Shown one piece after another: positions 22,472-33,503 of a DNA stretch of 64,000 bases (position 1 is its first letter; every line of letters starts with the position of its first letter). Source of the stretch: Rhizopus sp. PT2906 (Eukaryota; Mucoromycota; Mucoromycetes; Mucorales; Rhizopodaceae). The notes beneath the pieces were generated by a model. It was not told where the DNA came from and searched no databases. It saw only the letters and a program-made list of their open reading frames with translations. The position numbers and the translations under genes were made by a program. The stretch lies in the NCBI GenBank assembly GCA_025529335.1, contig JAMYHX010000016.1, positions 160,038 to 224,037 on the forward strand. Direction: 5' to 3'.

Positions 22472-25400
22472 ATGTCATTTCAAGAGATGCATAAAGCTGA
22501 TGTACGTCTTTAGTTTAAAGAAAAAGCTAATATTAATATATGCTTTTATTAGGAAAATAGTAGCTTATTACTAGAACAAGGTAAAAAAAAAAAAGAAAAA
22601 GGGTTATATGCGCGCGACCCTGATTTTATAACTCATGATTGGATATGTTCTAACCTCATCCATATATACAATATATATATTCAGGAACAAGCCAAGTCAA
22701 GGTAAATATATGATGTGTGGGATGATATATGATGGAAAACTGATGATTTCATTTTAGCAAAAGACACTAGCCATTATTAAACCTGATGCATATCATGCCA
22801 AGGACAAAATCATTGAGCGTATCCGACAAGAAGGATTCACGATCGTTCAAGAAAGAGAGATCACCTTGACAGAAGAAACAGCTAGACTCTTTTACAAAGA
22901 ACACGAAGCTAAACCATTCTATGAGGATGTTGTAAAGTGGATAAGCAGGTAACTGTACAACGTTACATCAAGGCAAAACTTTTTTTTGTTAATTCATCTT
23001 TCTATAGTTCGCCCATTTATGCGATGGTTCTCGAAAAGGAAGACGCTGTGCAGTCATGGAGACTGCTCATAGGCCCAACAGACTCGAATAAAGCCAAGGC
23101 AACTGAGCAAAATAGGTAAAAAGCAAAATGCAAGACATACAAATAGGGCTTATAACCCACGTTTTTCATGTTCCTATAATAGTATCCGAGCTCTCTTTGG
23201 TACAGACGCGTTACATAATGCCGTACATGGGAGCGACTGCCATACAAATGCAGAAAGAGAAATCGATCTCTTGTTTGGCCAATCTGATCGCGATAGTGAT
23301 TCAAGCAAGGAAAGTTTAGCTATACAAGATAATACCGATTTGAGTGTCCATACAGCTGATCATGTTGAACATACTCATCAGTCTGAAGAAAAGTCAGATG
23401 ATGCTATTTTAACAACAGATAAAAGAGACGCTACTCAAGAAGCGTCTATGAACCAAACAGAACAAGAGGCAGCAAAAGAGATAGAGCAGCCGAAAGATGC
23501 ATCTGAACAGGCAAATGACCAGCCTGAACAGAAAAGCAGCCATGATGAAAAGCAACAGGGTACAGAAGAACAAGCCAACGTGACTACTGGAACCGCTGCC
23601 AACGAAAAAACTGACCTTGTTACACCTGTGTTGACACAGTCAGAGGAGCAGCAGGCGACCGAACACGACCCATTTGAGACTGTGGAAATAACGAATGATG
23701 TCCAAGAACATGAGGTTTATGAGCAAATTGTGACTGAGGTATCTGTCATTGAAGAGCAAGAAAGCTCTACTATTTTGTCAAAGGAGCAAATAAACAAGCC
23801 CAACCAAATCTCTGAGATGACTGTGGAAAAAGATGATGCTCAGGAAGAGCAAAAACAAGAAGAAAAAGAGCAAGAAACAACAATCGAGACTGTATCTTTG
23901 CTAGAAGTAGCACAAAAACATGAGGTGTCCGCAGTAACGGAACAAGTGGTGCACACTGAAGTTATCACCAAGGACATCAAGCAAGAAACTATCAATGATA
24001 TTAAAACGACAGAGAATGTTGATGACGAAGCCACAACAGCTGAGAATATAAAGGATAGCGCTGAAAGCAAAGTCGCCGAAACCATAAATGGTCACAATGA
24101 AAATAAAGTTGATGACACAGTGAAGCATGAAGATAAAGTTACAGAAAAGAGCAATGACGAAAGTAAAGTGCCAGAGATTGCAAAGAATGATGACAGCTGT
24201 AAAGCTTCTGTTGCTACAAAGGCTGATGACGAAAGTAAAGTTGCGGACAAGAACGAAGACGGAGCTTCATCCGCTGAAGTAGAACACAAAGAATTAGTAG
24301 AGCAGGGTGATGTTAAAACCGAAGAGGCCAAGCAAGAACAAGTAGATACAATAGTAAAGGAAGAACCTGTAGAGGCACAGGAAAATAAAGTTGAAGAAAA
24401 TGTTAAGCGGGAGGCTTCAGTAAACAAAGAACCTGTGAGCATTCATGAAGATCAACATCAAACAAACGCACGTACAGAGCAAACAAGTATCAAGGACGTC
24501 ATTGAAACCTTAACCCCTGAAAACAATGTATCACCTGCTGTAGAGATATCGGCATCGACAAGTACAGAAAGTGCCGATGTAAACAAGGTTGAGACAGGTG
24601 ATGCAGACACAGTGCAAATTAACAGTCAGGGAACGGCTATTGCAGATGGCATCGAAAGTGAGACAGAGGTGACAACGAATGATGAACCTTATAAGCCCGA
24701 TGAGGCTGAACAAGAAGAACATTCACTTTTGGACGGTGAAGAGCACTTGATCGAAACTGTTGTCCACACAGACGAACTGAAAGACATGATGGAAGAAGCT
24801 GAAGTAAATAATGATGTCACTACTAAAGAAAATGGTGAAAAGGAAAATGAAGGAAAGGATGATACGGAAGAGTCGGCTCCTTCTGTCACTCCTGAAAATC
24901 AAGACAGGTTGACAGCTAGCGACCATGTTGAGGAGAGCAGTTCGTCACATACTGAAGAACACCAGACAGTAAGTTAAACGCATATGACTTAAATTTTACT
25001 CATACCTTTATAAGATTTCTAGAGATTCTAGCTCTACTGCAAACAGCAGCAATACAGATAATCACAAGGAAGCAAAAGACAAATCTGGTGTAACCAAAAC
25101 CAAGAAGACTATAGTTAAGAAGGAAAGCAAGACAGTAACAAAGAAACCATTGTCAAAGAAAGCAGAATCTACTGTTTCTAGGCTTTCAAATGTTAAGAAA
25201 CCTGTTGCTAATGAAGAAAAAAAGACGCACACAACAACAGTAACCAAGCCAGCTCGTGTACCCCGCGTTGCTACTTTGACTAAAAAGACGACAACAGAAG
25301 AGAAAAAGTCAGCAGAAGAAAAGCCAAAAAAGGTCAAATCGACCACTAAATCATTGGTCTCCCGATTGACAGCACCAACGGAAGCCAGTGCACGTAGAAA

Positions 25401-26369
25401 GACAACTTCCGCTGTTGTGCATGAGAAAAAGTCAACTGATTCTGTTGAACCTAAAAAAAAATCAACTAGCCCTACGAGTACAACCGTCAAGACAATAAAG
25501 AAAACAACCACTACTACTAATAATACTAATACTGCTAATACTACCGCTAATCATCATGAACCTAAAGGGACTCTCCGCACTGCAACCGAAAAGCGTGCTA
25601 CTCGCACATCACCTCCTAGTTCTACAACAACTATAAAAAAGGTAGTATTGGCATGAATAGTATAATATAAATAGCTAATCGACCCCTTTTCTCCTTACCT
25701 CCTTAACTTTAGGTCACCTCCTCAAAACTTAATAATGACACTCATAAAGACACGACATCCCGTGTGTCTGGAACCTTGACAAGAAAGGAAATGCAGAAAA
25801 AACCCGTGAAAAAGGTAGCTGCCAAATCTGCTCATGGAAAGAAGGAAGAAACCAGTAAGAAAGATGTTAAAGAAACAAAAAAGGAAGCTACACCAAAGGC
25901 TCATGTTGAAGAGCAAAAAGAAAGCGATGATGATCATAAGCAGGAAGTTGATGTTGAACAAGAGGAGCATCAAAAGAAGGAGACAGAGCAAGAAGAAAAG
26001 AAACAAGAGATAATTATTGTAGAGACTCATGAAGAAGAAATCATAGAGCACAATGAGATTCATAAAGAAGAATCTGTAAAGCACAATGAACCTCATGAAG
26101 AGACCAAAGCACAAGATGAGCCTCATGCAGAAGAGACTAAAGAACATGATGATCCTCAAAACGAGTCTCCCAAAGATAATCATGTTAATCTTGCTCCTGA
26201 ACAGCCAAAGCAAGAAGAAAGGAAACGATCCCATTCACCTGAAATTGCTTCTATCCGCAACAAGTTCGAAGCACTTCAAGCTGCTTCCATAGCTACAAGC
26301 CAATCTAAAGAACTCCGATCTAAATCTCCAAATCGCGTATCCGATATGATTAATCGCTTTACCCACTAA
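22472..26369 (+). CDS. Nucleoside-diphosphate-kinase domain (NME5-like) fused to a ~950-aa low-complexity tail
   Basis: Exons: 22472-22501, 22553-22580, 22685-22701 (17-nt micro-exon), 22758-22948, 23008-23115, 23183-24968, then about 25069-25641, and 25713-26369 (about 1,129 aa). Residues 25-155 form an NDK domain: 'QKTLAIIKPDAYHAKDKIIERI', 'SSPIYAMVLEKEDAVQSWRLLIGP', 'RALFGTDALHNAVHGSDC'. The phospho-accepting His (H140) and the 'HGSD' signature are kept, and the spacing resembles the NME5 group. The rest is first acidic (Glu/Asp/Thr/Val, with degenerate 'DDESKV' repeats around residues 430-470), then basic (Lys/Thr/Ala) and again acidic. It ends in a short conserved-looking 'ASIRNKFEALQAAS...RVSDMINRFTH'. 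The junction between the sixth and seventh exons is uncertain: the GTAAGT at 24969 needs the acceptor at 25068 to keep frame. No membrane segment. Confidence 0.8.
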
Positions 26370-26406
26370 AAAGTTTTTTTTTATTTTTTTATTTCCTTGT
26401 AAAACA

Positions 26407-27268
26407 ATGAATATAATAAAAAGATTGTCAACAACAACAACAAGACCCGTATTAAGTTATGGTTATACAAAGAGATATTTTACAGTAACCAGGACCTGCA
26501 GACATATGAGTCAGAACAAGACATGCTGGCAATGTCAAGCAACCAATAAACCAACTGCGCTATTTTGTGAAAATAAAGTATGTAATGTCATTCAACCCAT
26601 TCCACCCGAGTTGAACTTTTTTCACTTGTTTGAAGCTGGAAATGGAGATACCAAGTAAGTACATATACAGTTCAGCTTGAGAATTCATTTTCACATGGGA
26701 TAGACAGGAGCCCACGTTTGATATAGACTTGAAGGCACTTAGGAGAAGATTTTTATTACTTCAGCAAAAGGCACATCCAGATAGTTATTCAAACTCACAC
26801 AAGGTAAAGTCGCATGTTATATGTGATGGTACTAACCATATGTTAGCGTGAACACGAGTATGCACAGCTGCAGTCATCCGTGATTAATAAAGCGTACAAC
26901 ACATTAAAGAACCCTTTGACGAGAGCCAAATACATACTCCAACAACAGGGTCAAAAGATAGAAGAACATGATTCATTAGAGAATCCAGAGTTATTGATGG
27001 AAGTAATGGAGCTGCGTGAAGAGTTAGAAGAGGCATCAAGTAAAGAAGAATTAGAAGCAATTAAACAAAAGAACGATGGTAATAGATAATATATGCATAT
27101 AATGCTATGTGTAAACTAATAAGTAAACCTGTATGTATAGAAAAATACAAGGAAACTGTACAAAAATTGAAGGACGCATTTGATAAAAAAGATTACATGC
27201 ATGCAAAAGAATTAACTATTGAGTTACAATATTGGTCAAGCATTCAAAAAGCAATTCATGATAAATAA
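26407..27268 (+). CDS. JAC1: Mitochondrial J-protein Hsc20/Jac1 for Fe-S cluster transfer
   Basis: Co-chaperone that brings the scaffold Isu to mitochondrial Hsp70 for cluster release. Exons: 26407-26654, 26704-26803, 26847-27078, 27141-27268 (708 nt, 235 aa). The N-terminus is a Ser/Thr/Arg-rich likely mitochondrial presequence. Then a four-Cys zinc motif (C40, C43, C54, C59: 'CWQC...CENKVC') as in human HSCB and absent from budding yeast Jac1. The J domain carries HPD at 107-109 in 'QQKAHPDSYSN', and the C-terminal Isu-binding helices include 'VINKAYNTLKNPLTRAKYIL', 'MEVMELREELEEA' and 'KELTIELQYWSSIQKAI'. Length and domain order match the family. Confidence 0.93.
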
Positions 27269-27493
27269 ATAAAACAGAGAACTGTGTGTGTATTTGTTTT
27301 ATTTATAAACTAACCCATTTTATTATCGTTCCAACGCATACTGAGGATAGTATTTTACATGTTCCTTTTTTGTTTCACCGATTTTTTACATATATTTTAG
27401 GTTATTTTTATTTTTATTTTTTTTTCTTCCTTCTTTTCTCCCTTTTTATTCTTTGCTTTTATCAAAAAAAAAAACTTTAATTATAATTATTGA

Positions 27494-30166
27494 ATGGCTA
27501 CCTTGACTCTTAACGGAAGGATGCCACCTTCTTCGGTAACCACGACAACCGTACCTACCATGGATACACCACCGCTTACACCAATGCTAAAACCATTTAT
27601 GATGAGTCCGACAAGTGCTGTGAATCATTCTGGATCTTTATACCATAATTGCCGCTCAGTCCTAGATAAATTATCTTTAATCGACGGAATGACAGAATAC
27701 CTTGATAAACAGGCAGATACAACAGATCCTCTATCAAAACTTACTGCCATTTGTCGTCAAGGCTTTCCATTATGCAAATTATACAATGCTTTGAATCCTA
27801 CCGAACCACTTAGCGTAGACACAGATCCGAATTTGAATGCCCGTAATTCTTGCAAAGCCAATGTATACCACTTCATTGTCGCTTGTCGTGACAAGCTACT
27901 ATTTCCTGAAGAAGACATGTTTACCATCTCTGATCTTTATCAGGACGATACCAACGGCTTTGTAAAGGTAAAAAGTTGTTGATATCTCATTATTTCTTTC
28001 TTTGTTCCTTAATGAATCTAATGATATTTCTTGTTCCATTTATAGGTTGTTCATACAATCAATAAGCTATTGCAATTATTGGAGGAGCGGGGATTGATTG
28101 TTGTTAGGTCTTCCAATAGGAACTCAGATCCAAATGCTCCTAAAAATACAAGAGACAAAGTTGTATTGGAACTACTTGAGACTGAACGCAAGTATGTTCA
28201 AGATATGGAGATACTTCAGGTATGATGACATCTTGCTCTTTTTTTTTTATTCTTACTAATATACATCCCTTTATAGAACTACATGCGTGAACTACAGAGT
28301 CAGAAAGTAATATCTCCTGACACAATACATTACTTATTTGGCAACTTGAATGCCTTGGTTGATTTTCAACGCCGCTTCCTTATCCAACTGGAAGAGATCG
28401 CTGAAAAGTCTCCTCAGGAGCAAAGGATTGGCAATCTGTTTCTTCAAATGGAGAATTCCTTCTCTGTGTATGAACCTTATTGCGCAAATTATTATTCTGC
28501 TCAAGACTTGGTTGTACAAGAAACTCCTCGTCTAATGAAATTAGCTGACATTCTGGATCCTACATATCAGCTGCCTTCTTTGCTTATCAAGCCAGTCCAA
28601 CGAATCTGCAAGTATCCTCTTCTCCTACAGGAACTAGTCAAGAGTACAAACAAGGATTTCCCCTATTATTATGAATCTCTCGAAGCTGTTGATGCTATTA
28701 AACGTGTAGCCGAAAAAGTAAATGAAACTCAGCGACAGCACGAGAACGTCCAAGCTGTTCAGGAGCTCAAAAAACGATTGGATGACTTGAATAATTTACC
28801 TCTGGATGGTTTTGGCAATCTTTTGATGCAAGATAAGCTGTTTACCATGACTGCTGATAATCATGAACGCGAACTTCATGCATTTCTTTTTGAGCGAACA
28901 TTACTCCTCTGCAAGGAATCAAAGGGCAACAATATCCTCCCGACTAATACCTTGTCCAAGAAGAAACGTCGTGGTAGTCTTGTGCCCAAAGTGATTGCTG
29001 ATGCCGGGTGTATCTCGGAAATGAAGAGTCAGTGTAACAAGAACGGTGTTTGGTCTATGTCAATACGTTTGAATGAACACGAACTGAAGCAGTTATCGAT
29101 CAAGTTCCGTAACGAAGAACAACTGAAGCTATGGTCCGCAGCCTTAATCAAGGTACAAAAGAAGGCACTTGAGTCTGAAGCTGAATTACTCTCTATGCAA
29201 CTGGCTTCTCGTACCTATGACGACTATGATGAGGAAGATCTCTATGGTGATGAAGACGAAGAAGATTATCACTCTACGAGCACGACTACCACGTCAACAA
29301 CCGCTAGGTCTCGTTCTGGATCCTTCAGTAGTCATCATCATGTCATGGTGCCACCCTTGATCCTCAAGGCTTCTCAAAGCACAAGTGTAGGACGTCCCCA
29401 TCAGAACGTCCCTGGAATGAACCTGTCACCTTTGCCTCGATCCAATTCGAGCTTTTCAACCGTGTCACAGAATCACTATAACTATTACCCAGTTTCACCT
29501 CCTCCTTCTCATCCTTCGTCACCTATATCAAGTACTACTCGAGCAGTCAATACCAATGCCTTTTGTTGGCCAGAGGATAATATACCCGAATTACCTAGTG
29601 AAGCATTTGTGCAGCAACACTTGCATCAACATACACTTGCTAAAACGGGTCGCTCAAAGTCTCAACCCTCTGGTGAATCAAAGAATCAGCAATCACCCTT
29701 GCCTAATAACCGCCTTCGTTCACAGAGCAGTCCAAACTTGATGAAGAATGCAAACACTGTATCGCAGATCATGGAGTCTTTGCCACCTCTTCGTCAGTCT
29801 ATTGGTAAGCCGTCGGAACCTGAAATGAAACCATCTACGAGTACCCGTTTGGCCGATATTGTCATGACTCCTTCCAGTACGACCAGTACACCAACTTCAT
29901 CCTCTGGAGCTATGAAGGTTAAGCTCAACTTCAATAACAACATTTATGTCATTGTGACAAATCAAAATATCACTTTTTATGATTTAATGGAAAAGATAGA
30001 TCGAAAAATCCGATTGATAGCCAATCTTAAGCCTACAGATGTGCTACGCTTAAAGTATCAAGATGAAGAACGAGATTTTATCACCATCAATTCAGACGAT
30101 GATGTTCAGATGGCCTTTGAGGCTGGTGGAAGCACTAACACTGCCAATCTCTTTGTTAGTATCTAA
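27494..30166 (+). CDS. CDC24: Cdc24 guanine-nucleotide exchange factor for Cdc42 (polarity)
   Basis: Exons 27494-27967, 28046-28219, 28277-30166 (2,538 nt, 845 aa). Domains: Cdc24 calponin-homology-like region (about 50-165, 'YHNCRSVLDKLSLIDGMTEYL', 'VYHFIVACRDKLLF'); DH domain (about 210-400, 'VVLELLETERKYVQDMEIL', 'SLLIKPVQRICKYPLLLQELVK'); PH domain (about 410-565, 'ELHAFLFERTLLLCKES', 'FRNEEQLKLWSAAL'); a Ser/Pro/Thr-rich linker with many SP/TP sites; and a C-terminal PB1 domain (about 765-845) with 'MKVKLNFNNNIYVIV' and the acidic OPCA motif 'YQDEERDFITINSDDD'. This matches the CH-DH-PH-PB1 order of fungal Cdc24, in which PB1 binds the scaffold Bem1. Confidence 0.95.
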
Positions 30167-30526
30167 AGTCCTATTGCCCAAAACCTTCATTTCACCTTCT
30201 ATGAATATGGTTCTATATATCACACACACACACACACACACATACCCTTACCCTGTCCTTTCTTTAGATGTATTATGTTTTAGCTATGTTACCTCTCATT
30301 AACCCCTCCTCCTCCCTATTGTAGACATTCCTTTTGATTTATATAATTTGTAAATATTCCGTTCCTTTTTCGTTTCAATACGTATATATCTCACACAATA
30401 AAAAGTTTTTTCCGTAAAATTTAAAAATGGAAGCTGACACACAATGGGGAAAAGATTTCCCAATGTTGTCTTTTTAGTGTGGATCAGATCTTTTTTAAGG
30501 ATGTCTTATCCTTTCTTCTTTCCTTT
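30167..30526. other. CDC24 3' region and MFS promoter, with a (CA)n run
   Basis: A (CA)n microsatellite occupies about 30221-30243 in the CDC24 3' UTR. The rest is AT-rich, with an AATAAAAAG poly(A)-like signal near 30397. An in-frame ATG at 30479 could extend the MFS gene by 16 residues. Confidence 0.6.
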
Positions 30527-32593
30527 ATGGAGCCAGCAAAAAGAGTGTTGTCAAATCATTCAACAAAGAGCTATCTGGAACGAGAGCTTATTGTTTCCCT
30601 AGATAACGATGGGCCAATGATCGGTCCGACCTTAGAAACTTTAGAAACAACAGATGAAAATACAGTAACTGTGCATCAAGAACCACCGAAAAAAGAGAAA
30701 CGATGGTGGAAATCAAACGATACCACAGATCCTAGACAATATTCGAGATTAAAGAAGAACATTATTTTATTCATCATTGCCATTGCCGGTTCCATGTAAG
30801 ATGTTAGTATATAGTATCATCGGGTTCTAATCCTTGTTTTTGGGTAGTTCACCAGTTGCATCTACTGTTTATGTAAGACAAACGTTTTTCTTGGTTTGTT
30901 TATATGCTAATTCCTTCTGTAGTATCCAGCCATCATTACAATGCAAACATACTTTAAAACTGATGATACAACCATGAATGCATCTTGTAAGTTGTTAGCT
31001 CTGATTTATTCATTTTACAGAATTCAGAAATTAAAAAGATTTATAGTATCCGTATTTACTTTTCTTACTGCCTTTTTTGTAAGTGATATTCGCTAACGTT
31101 TAAAAAAAAATTATATTCACATCAAGCATTAGCCACTGGTATGGGCTACATTTAGTGATCGCTTTGGTAAGACAATCACGTGAATATATAACATGTATAC
31201 TTATCTATTATGTGCATAGGCAGAAGGAATATTTATTTGATCTCATTCGCAATATCTGTAATTGGAAGTGTCTGCTGTGCTGTTTCTATCAATGTGCAGA
31301 TGTTTATTGCATTTCGTGCTATTAGTGCCATCGGTTCCTCTTCTGTAAGTCATACATCTGTTTGCTTTACTTGTCTACTTATACTTTTTTTTTCTTCTAG
31401 GTGATGTCTATGGGAGCGGGTACAATAGCTGATGTCTTTGAACCACATGAACGTGGAAGAGCATTTGCCTACTATACCTGTGGACCACTTCTAGGCCCTG
31501 CACTTGGGTAAATATTGCTCCACACACGTCCCTTGCATAAGCATATAAACCTAATTTATTTGTAGTCCGATTATTGGTGGATATCTAAATCAAGGACTAG
31601 GCTGGAGAAGTAATTTTTGGTTCCTGGCTATTTTTGCATTTTGCATATGGTTTTCCATCTTCTTTTTCTTGCCAGAGACTTGGAGAGAGAGTCCTGCCTT
31701 GCCAAGTGAAAAACAGGATGAAAATTTGAAACGCCCGACAAGGATCATTAACCCGATAAGCGCGCTAAGGCTGCTGCTGTATCCAAATATTGCTTTAGCT
31801 GTTACATTTGTTGGGGTTCTGTAAGTCAGATATGCATAATTTATTTACATATATACTCATGTACCATAGATTCTTTGTGCTCTATCTAAACAATACAACC
31901 TTTACAAGAGTTTACTCTGATCAATACGGGTTCAGTTCCGGTATAGTAGGTTTATGCTATTTACCACTTGCTGCGGGTTCCATGGCAGGGGGAGTTGTTG
32001 GTGGAAGACTATCAGATCAAATATATAATGCTCGTGTGGCCAAAGCAAAAGAAAAAGGACAAGAAATCTTCCCAGAGATGCGTCTGAATGGGCTCGTCAT
32101 AGGCGGATCAAACATTTTACAGCTTTTCTCTTTGGTAGCATATGGATGGTGTCTTCAAAAGAACGTGCATTTTGCCTTTGGTCTTGTTTGTCAAGTTTTT
32201 TGTAAGTAGTACAACTGAGGGCGATACTTTTAGAATGAAACTAAGTTGTTATTTTAAATTAGATGGTTTTGCCGCTATGCTACCCAATGTTACCATCAGT
32301 GCGTACATGGTGGACTGTTTCCGTAAACAAGGCGCATCTGTCACGGGTAAGCTAAGAAAACAAACAAAACACATGCGAAACTTATACTTTCTCTATTAGC
32401 CTGCAATAACTTTTTAAGATATCTCATGGCAGGTGTTGGGTCGCTTATAGCATCTGATATTCAGCATGCTATGGGAAATGGCCCTTTATTTACTTTTGGT
32501 GGGGCCCTTATGGCAGCGTTCTCTATAAACATATTTATTATAAAAAGATACCCTAAAAAATGGGCTTCCCTTAGGAAAGACGTGATACAATAA
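30527..32593 (+). CDS. Major facilitator superfamily drug:H+ antiporter-type transporter (DHA1-like)
   Basis: Eleven exons: 30527-30795, 30848-30872, 30923-30986, 31047-31078, 31133-31166, 31220-31344, 31401-31507, 31566-31820, 31870-32201, 32263-32346, 32400-32593 (1,521 nt, 506 aa). A hydrophilic N-terminus of about 80 residues precedes TM1 ('IILFIIAIAGSISPVASTVYYPA'). Motif A is 'FSDRFGRRNIYLIS'; the motif C-like segment is 'GPLLGPALGPIIGGYLN'; 'GWRSNFWFLAIFAFCIW' and 'LPETWRES' end the first half; the second half has 'YGFSSGIVGLCYLPLAAGSMAGG' and 'GRLSDQIYN'. This is a 12-helix DHA1-style carrier, and related fungal members export drugs or polyamines. Substrate cannot be read from sequence. 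Several exons are only 25-35 nt, so the intron density is higher than in any neighbour. The start may instead be 30479. Confidence 0.85.
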
Positions 32594-32729
32594 TAAACTT
32601 TAGAATAATCTTAAACACTATGTGCTTTAGTTTAAACCCCCTTTACTTGGTCTATTATTCATCCTTTCACCCATTTTATTTAAAAATTAATAATTAGTAA
32701 AAAGAATAAAAGATTAAGGGAATACTTTG

Positions 32730-33503
32730 TTATTTTTGGCATCTTTCGGCAATGCAACAGTTATTGTCTTTAGCGTTGGTAGGAACGCATTGCTGGGCAG
32801 TGGTGGTAGTGGTAGTAGGAGCCTTGGGCCCATTACATTTTCCCTTAATACAGCTTTCACGGCAGTCATCAGAAGTGGAACAGCAGTAGCCATTGAAGCC
32901 ATTACCCTTTTTCTTGCCCTTGACCCCAGAAATGCAAGAGCTGGGTGTAGGTGTTGGGCTTCCAGTGCTTTTGGTAGTAGTAGTAGTAGAAGGAGCCTTG
33001 GGCCCATTACATTTTCCCTTAATACAACTTTCACGGCAGTCATCAGAAGTGGAACAGCAGTAGCCATTGAAGCCATTGCCTTTTTTCTTGCCTCTAGATC
33101 CGGCAATACATGAGTTAGTTAATGTAAGAGCACTATCAGGAGCGCCAACACAAACATAAGTCACTGTTGGGAAGTTTTGGCCAGAGTATCTACAAATAAA
33201 CTCGCCCACGCTTGAGACGGTTAACGATACAGGTGCTCCATCTCGAATAGTCACCTCGCTGTGGGGATAGCGTCTATGAGATGCTTGGCCAACAAGCTCA
33301 GGAAAACTGAGGGTACTTGTTGCTGGTTTACTGATATCATCAGACATGTAATCGAGTTGTTCATTATCAGTATAGAACCAAAGCTTGTACATGATAGTAC
33401 CATCACCGTTCAATGAATACGAAGCAGATATGCCAGCAGTAAAAGCGCAGGCCTTTGCAGCAAGAAAAGCTAAACCAAGGACAGAGGACACGCCAATCTT
33501 CAT
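32730..33503 (-). CDS. Secreted cysteine-rich protein with two near-identical repeats
   Basis: Single exon, 257 aa. A signal peptide ('MKIGVSSVLGLAFLAAKACA') is followed by a domain of about 110 residues, then two copies of a Cys-rich module of about 40 residues ('SCI-x-G-x-x-GKKKGNGFNGYCC', 'STSDDCRESCIKGKCNGPKAP'). These are joined by a Thr/Ser/Pro linker and followed by a short tail with 'DNNCCIAERCQK'. The two modules are almost identical in DNA as well (around 33000-33095 and 32845-32935), so the duplication is recent or kept uniform by conversion. Each has six to seven Cys, so disulfide-bonded knots are likely. The Thr-rich linker suggests O-mannosylation and a wall- or polymer-binding role; this is inference. 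I recognise no named family. Confidence 0.75.
   Translation of the reverse strand: MKIGVSSVLGLAFLAAKACAFTAGISASYSLNGDGTIMYKLWFYTDNEQLDYMSDDISKPATSTLSFPELVGQASHRRYPHSEVTIRDGAPVSLTVSSVGEFICRYSGQNFPTVTYVCVGAPDSALTLTNSCIAGSRGKKKGNGFNGYCCSTSDDCRESCIKGKCNGPKAPSTTTTTKSTGSPTPTPSSCISGVKGKKKGNGFNGYCCSTSDDCRESCIKGKCNGPKAPTTTTTTAQQCVPTNAKDNNCCIAERCQK

Noticed and set aside
30221..30243. (CA)n run as a functional element
   Set aside because: A simple microsatellite in a 3' UTR; similar TG, GA and CA runs occur at about 15301, 37756, 47691 and 63940.
32727..33113. 128-codon plus-strand ORF opposite the Cys-rich gene
   Set aside because: Antisense of the repeated module; its repeated segments mirror the real gene on the minus strand, which has the signal peptide and Cys pattern.
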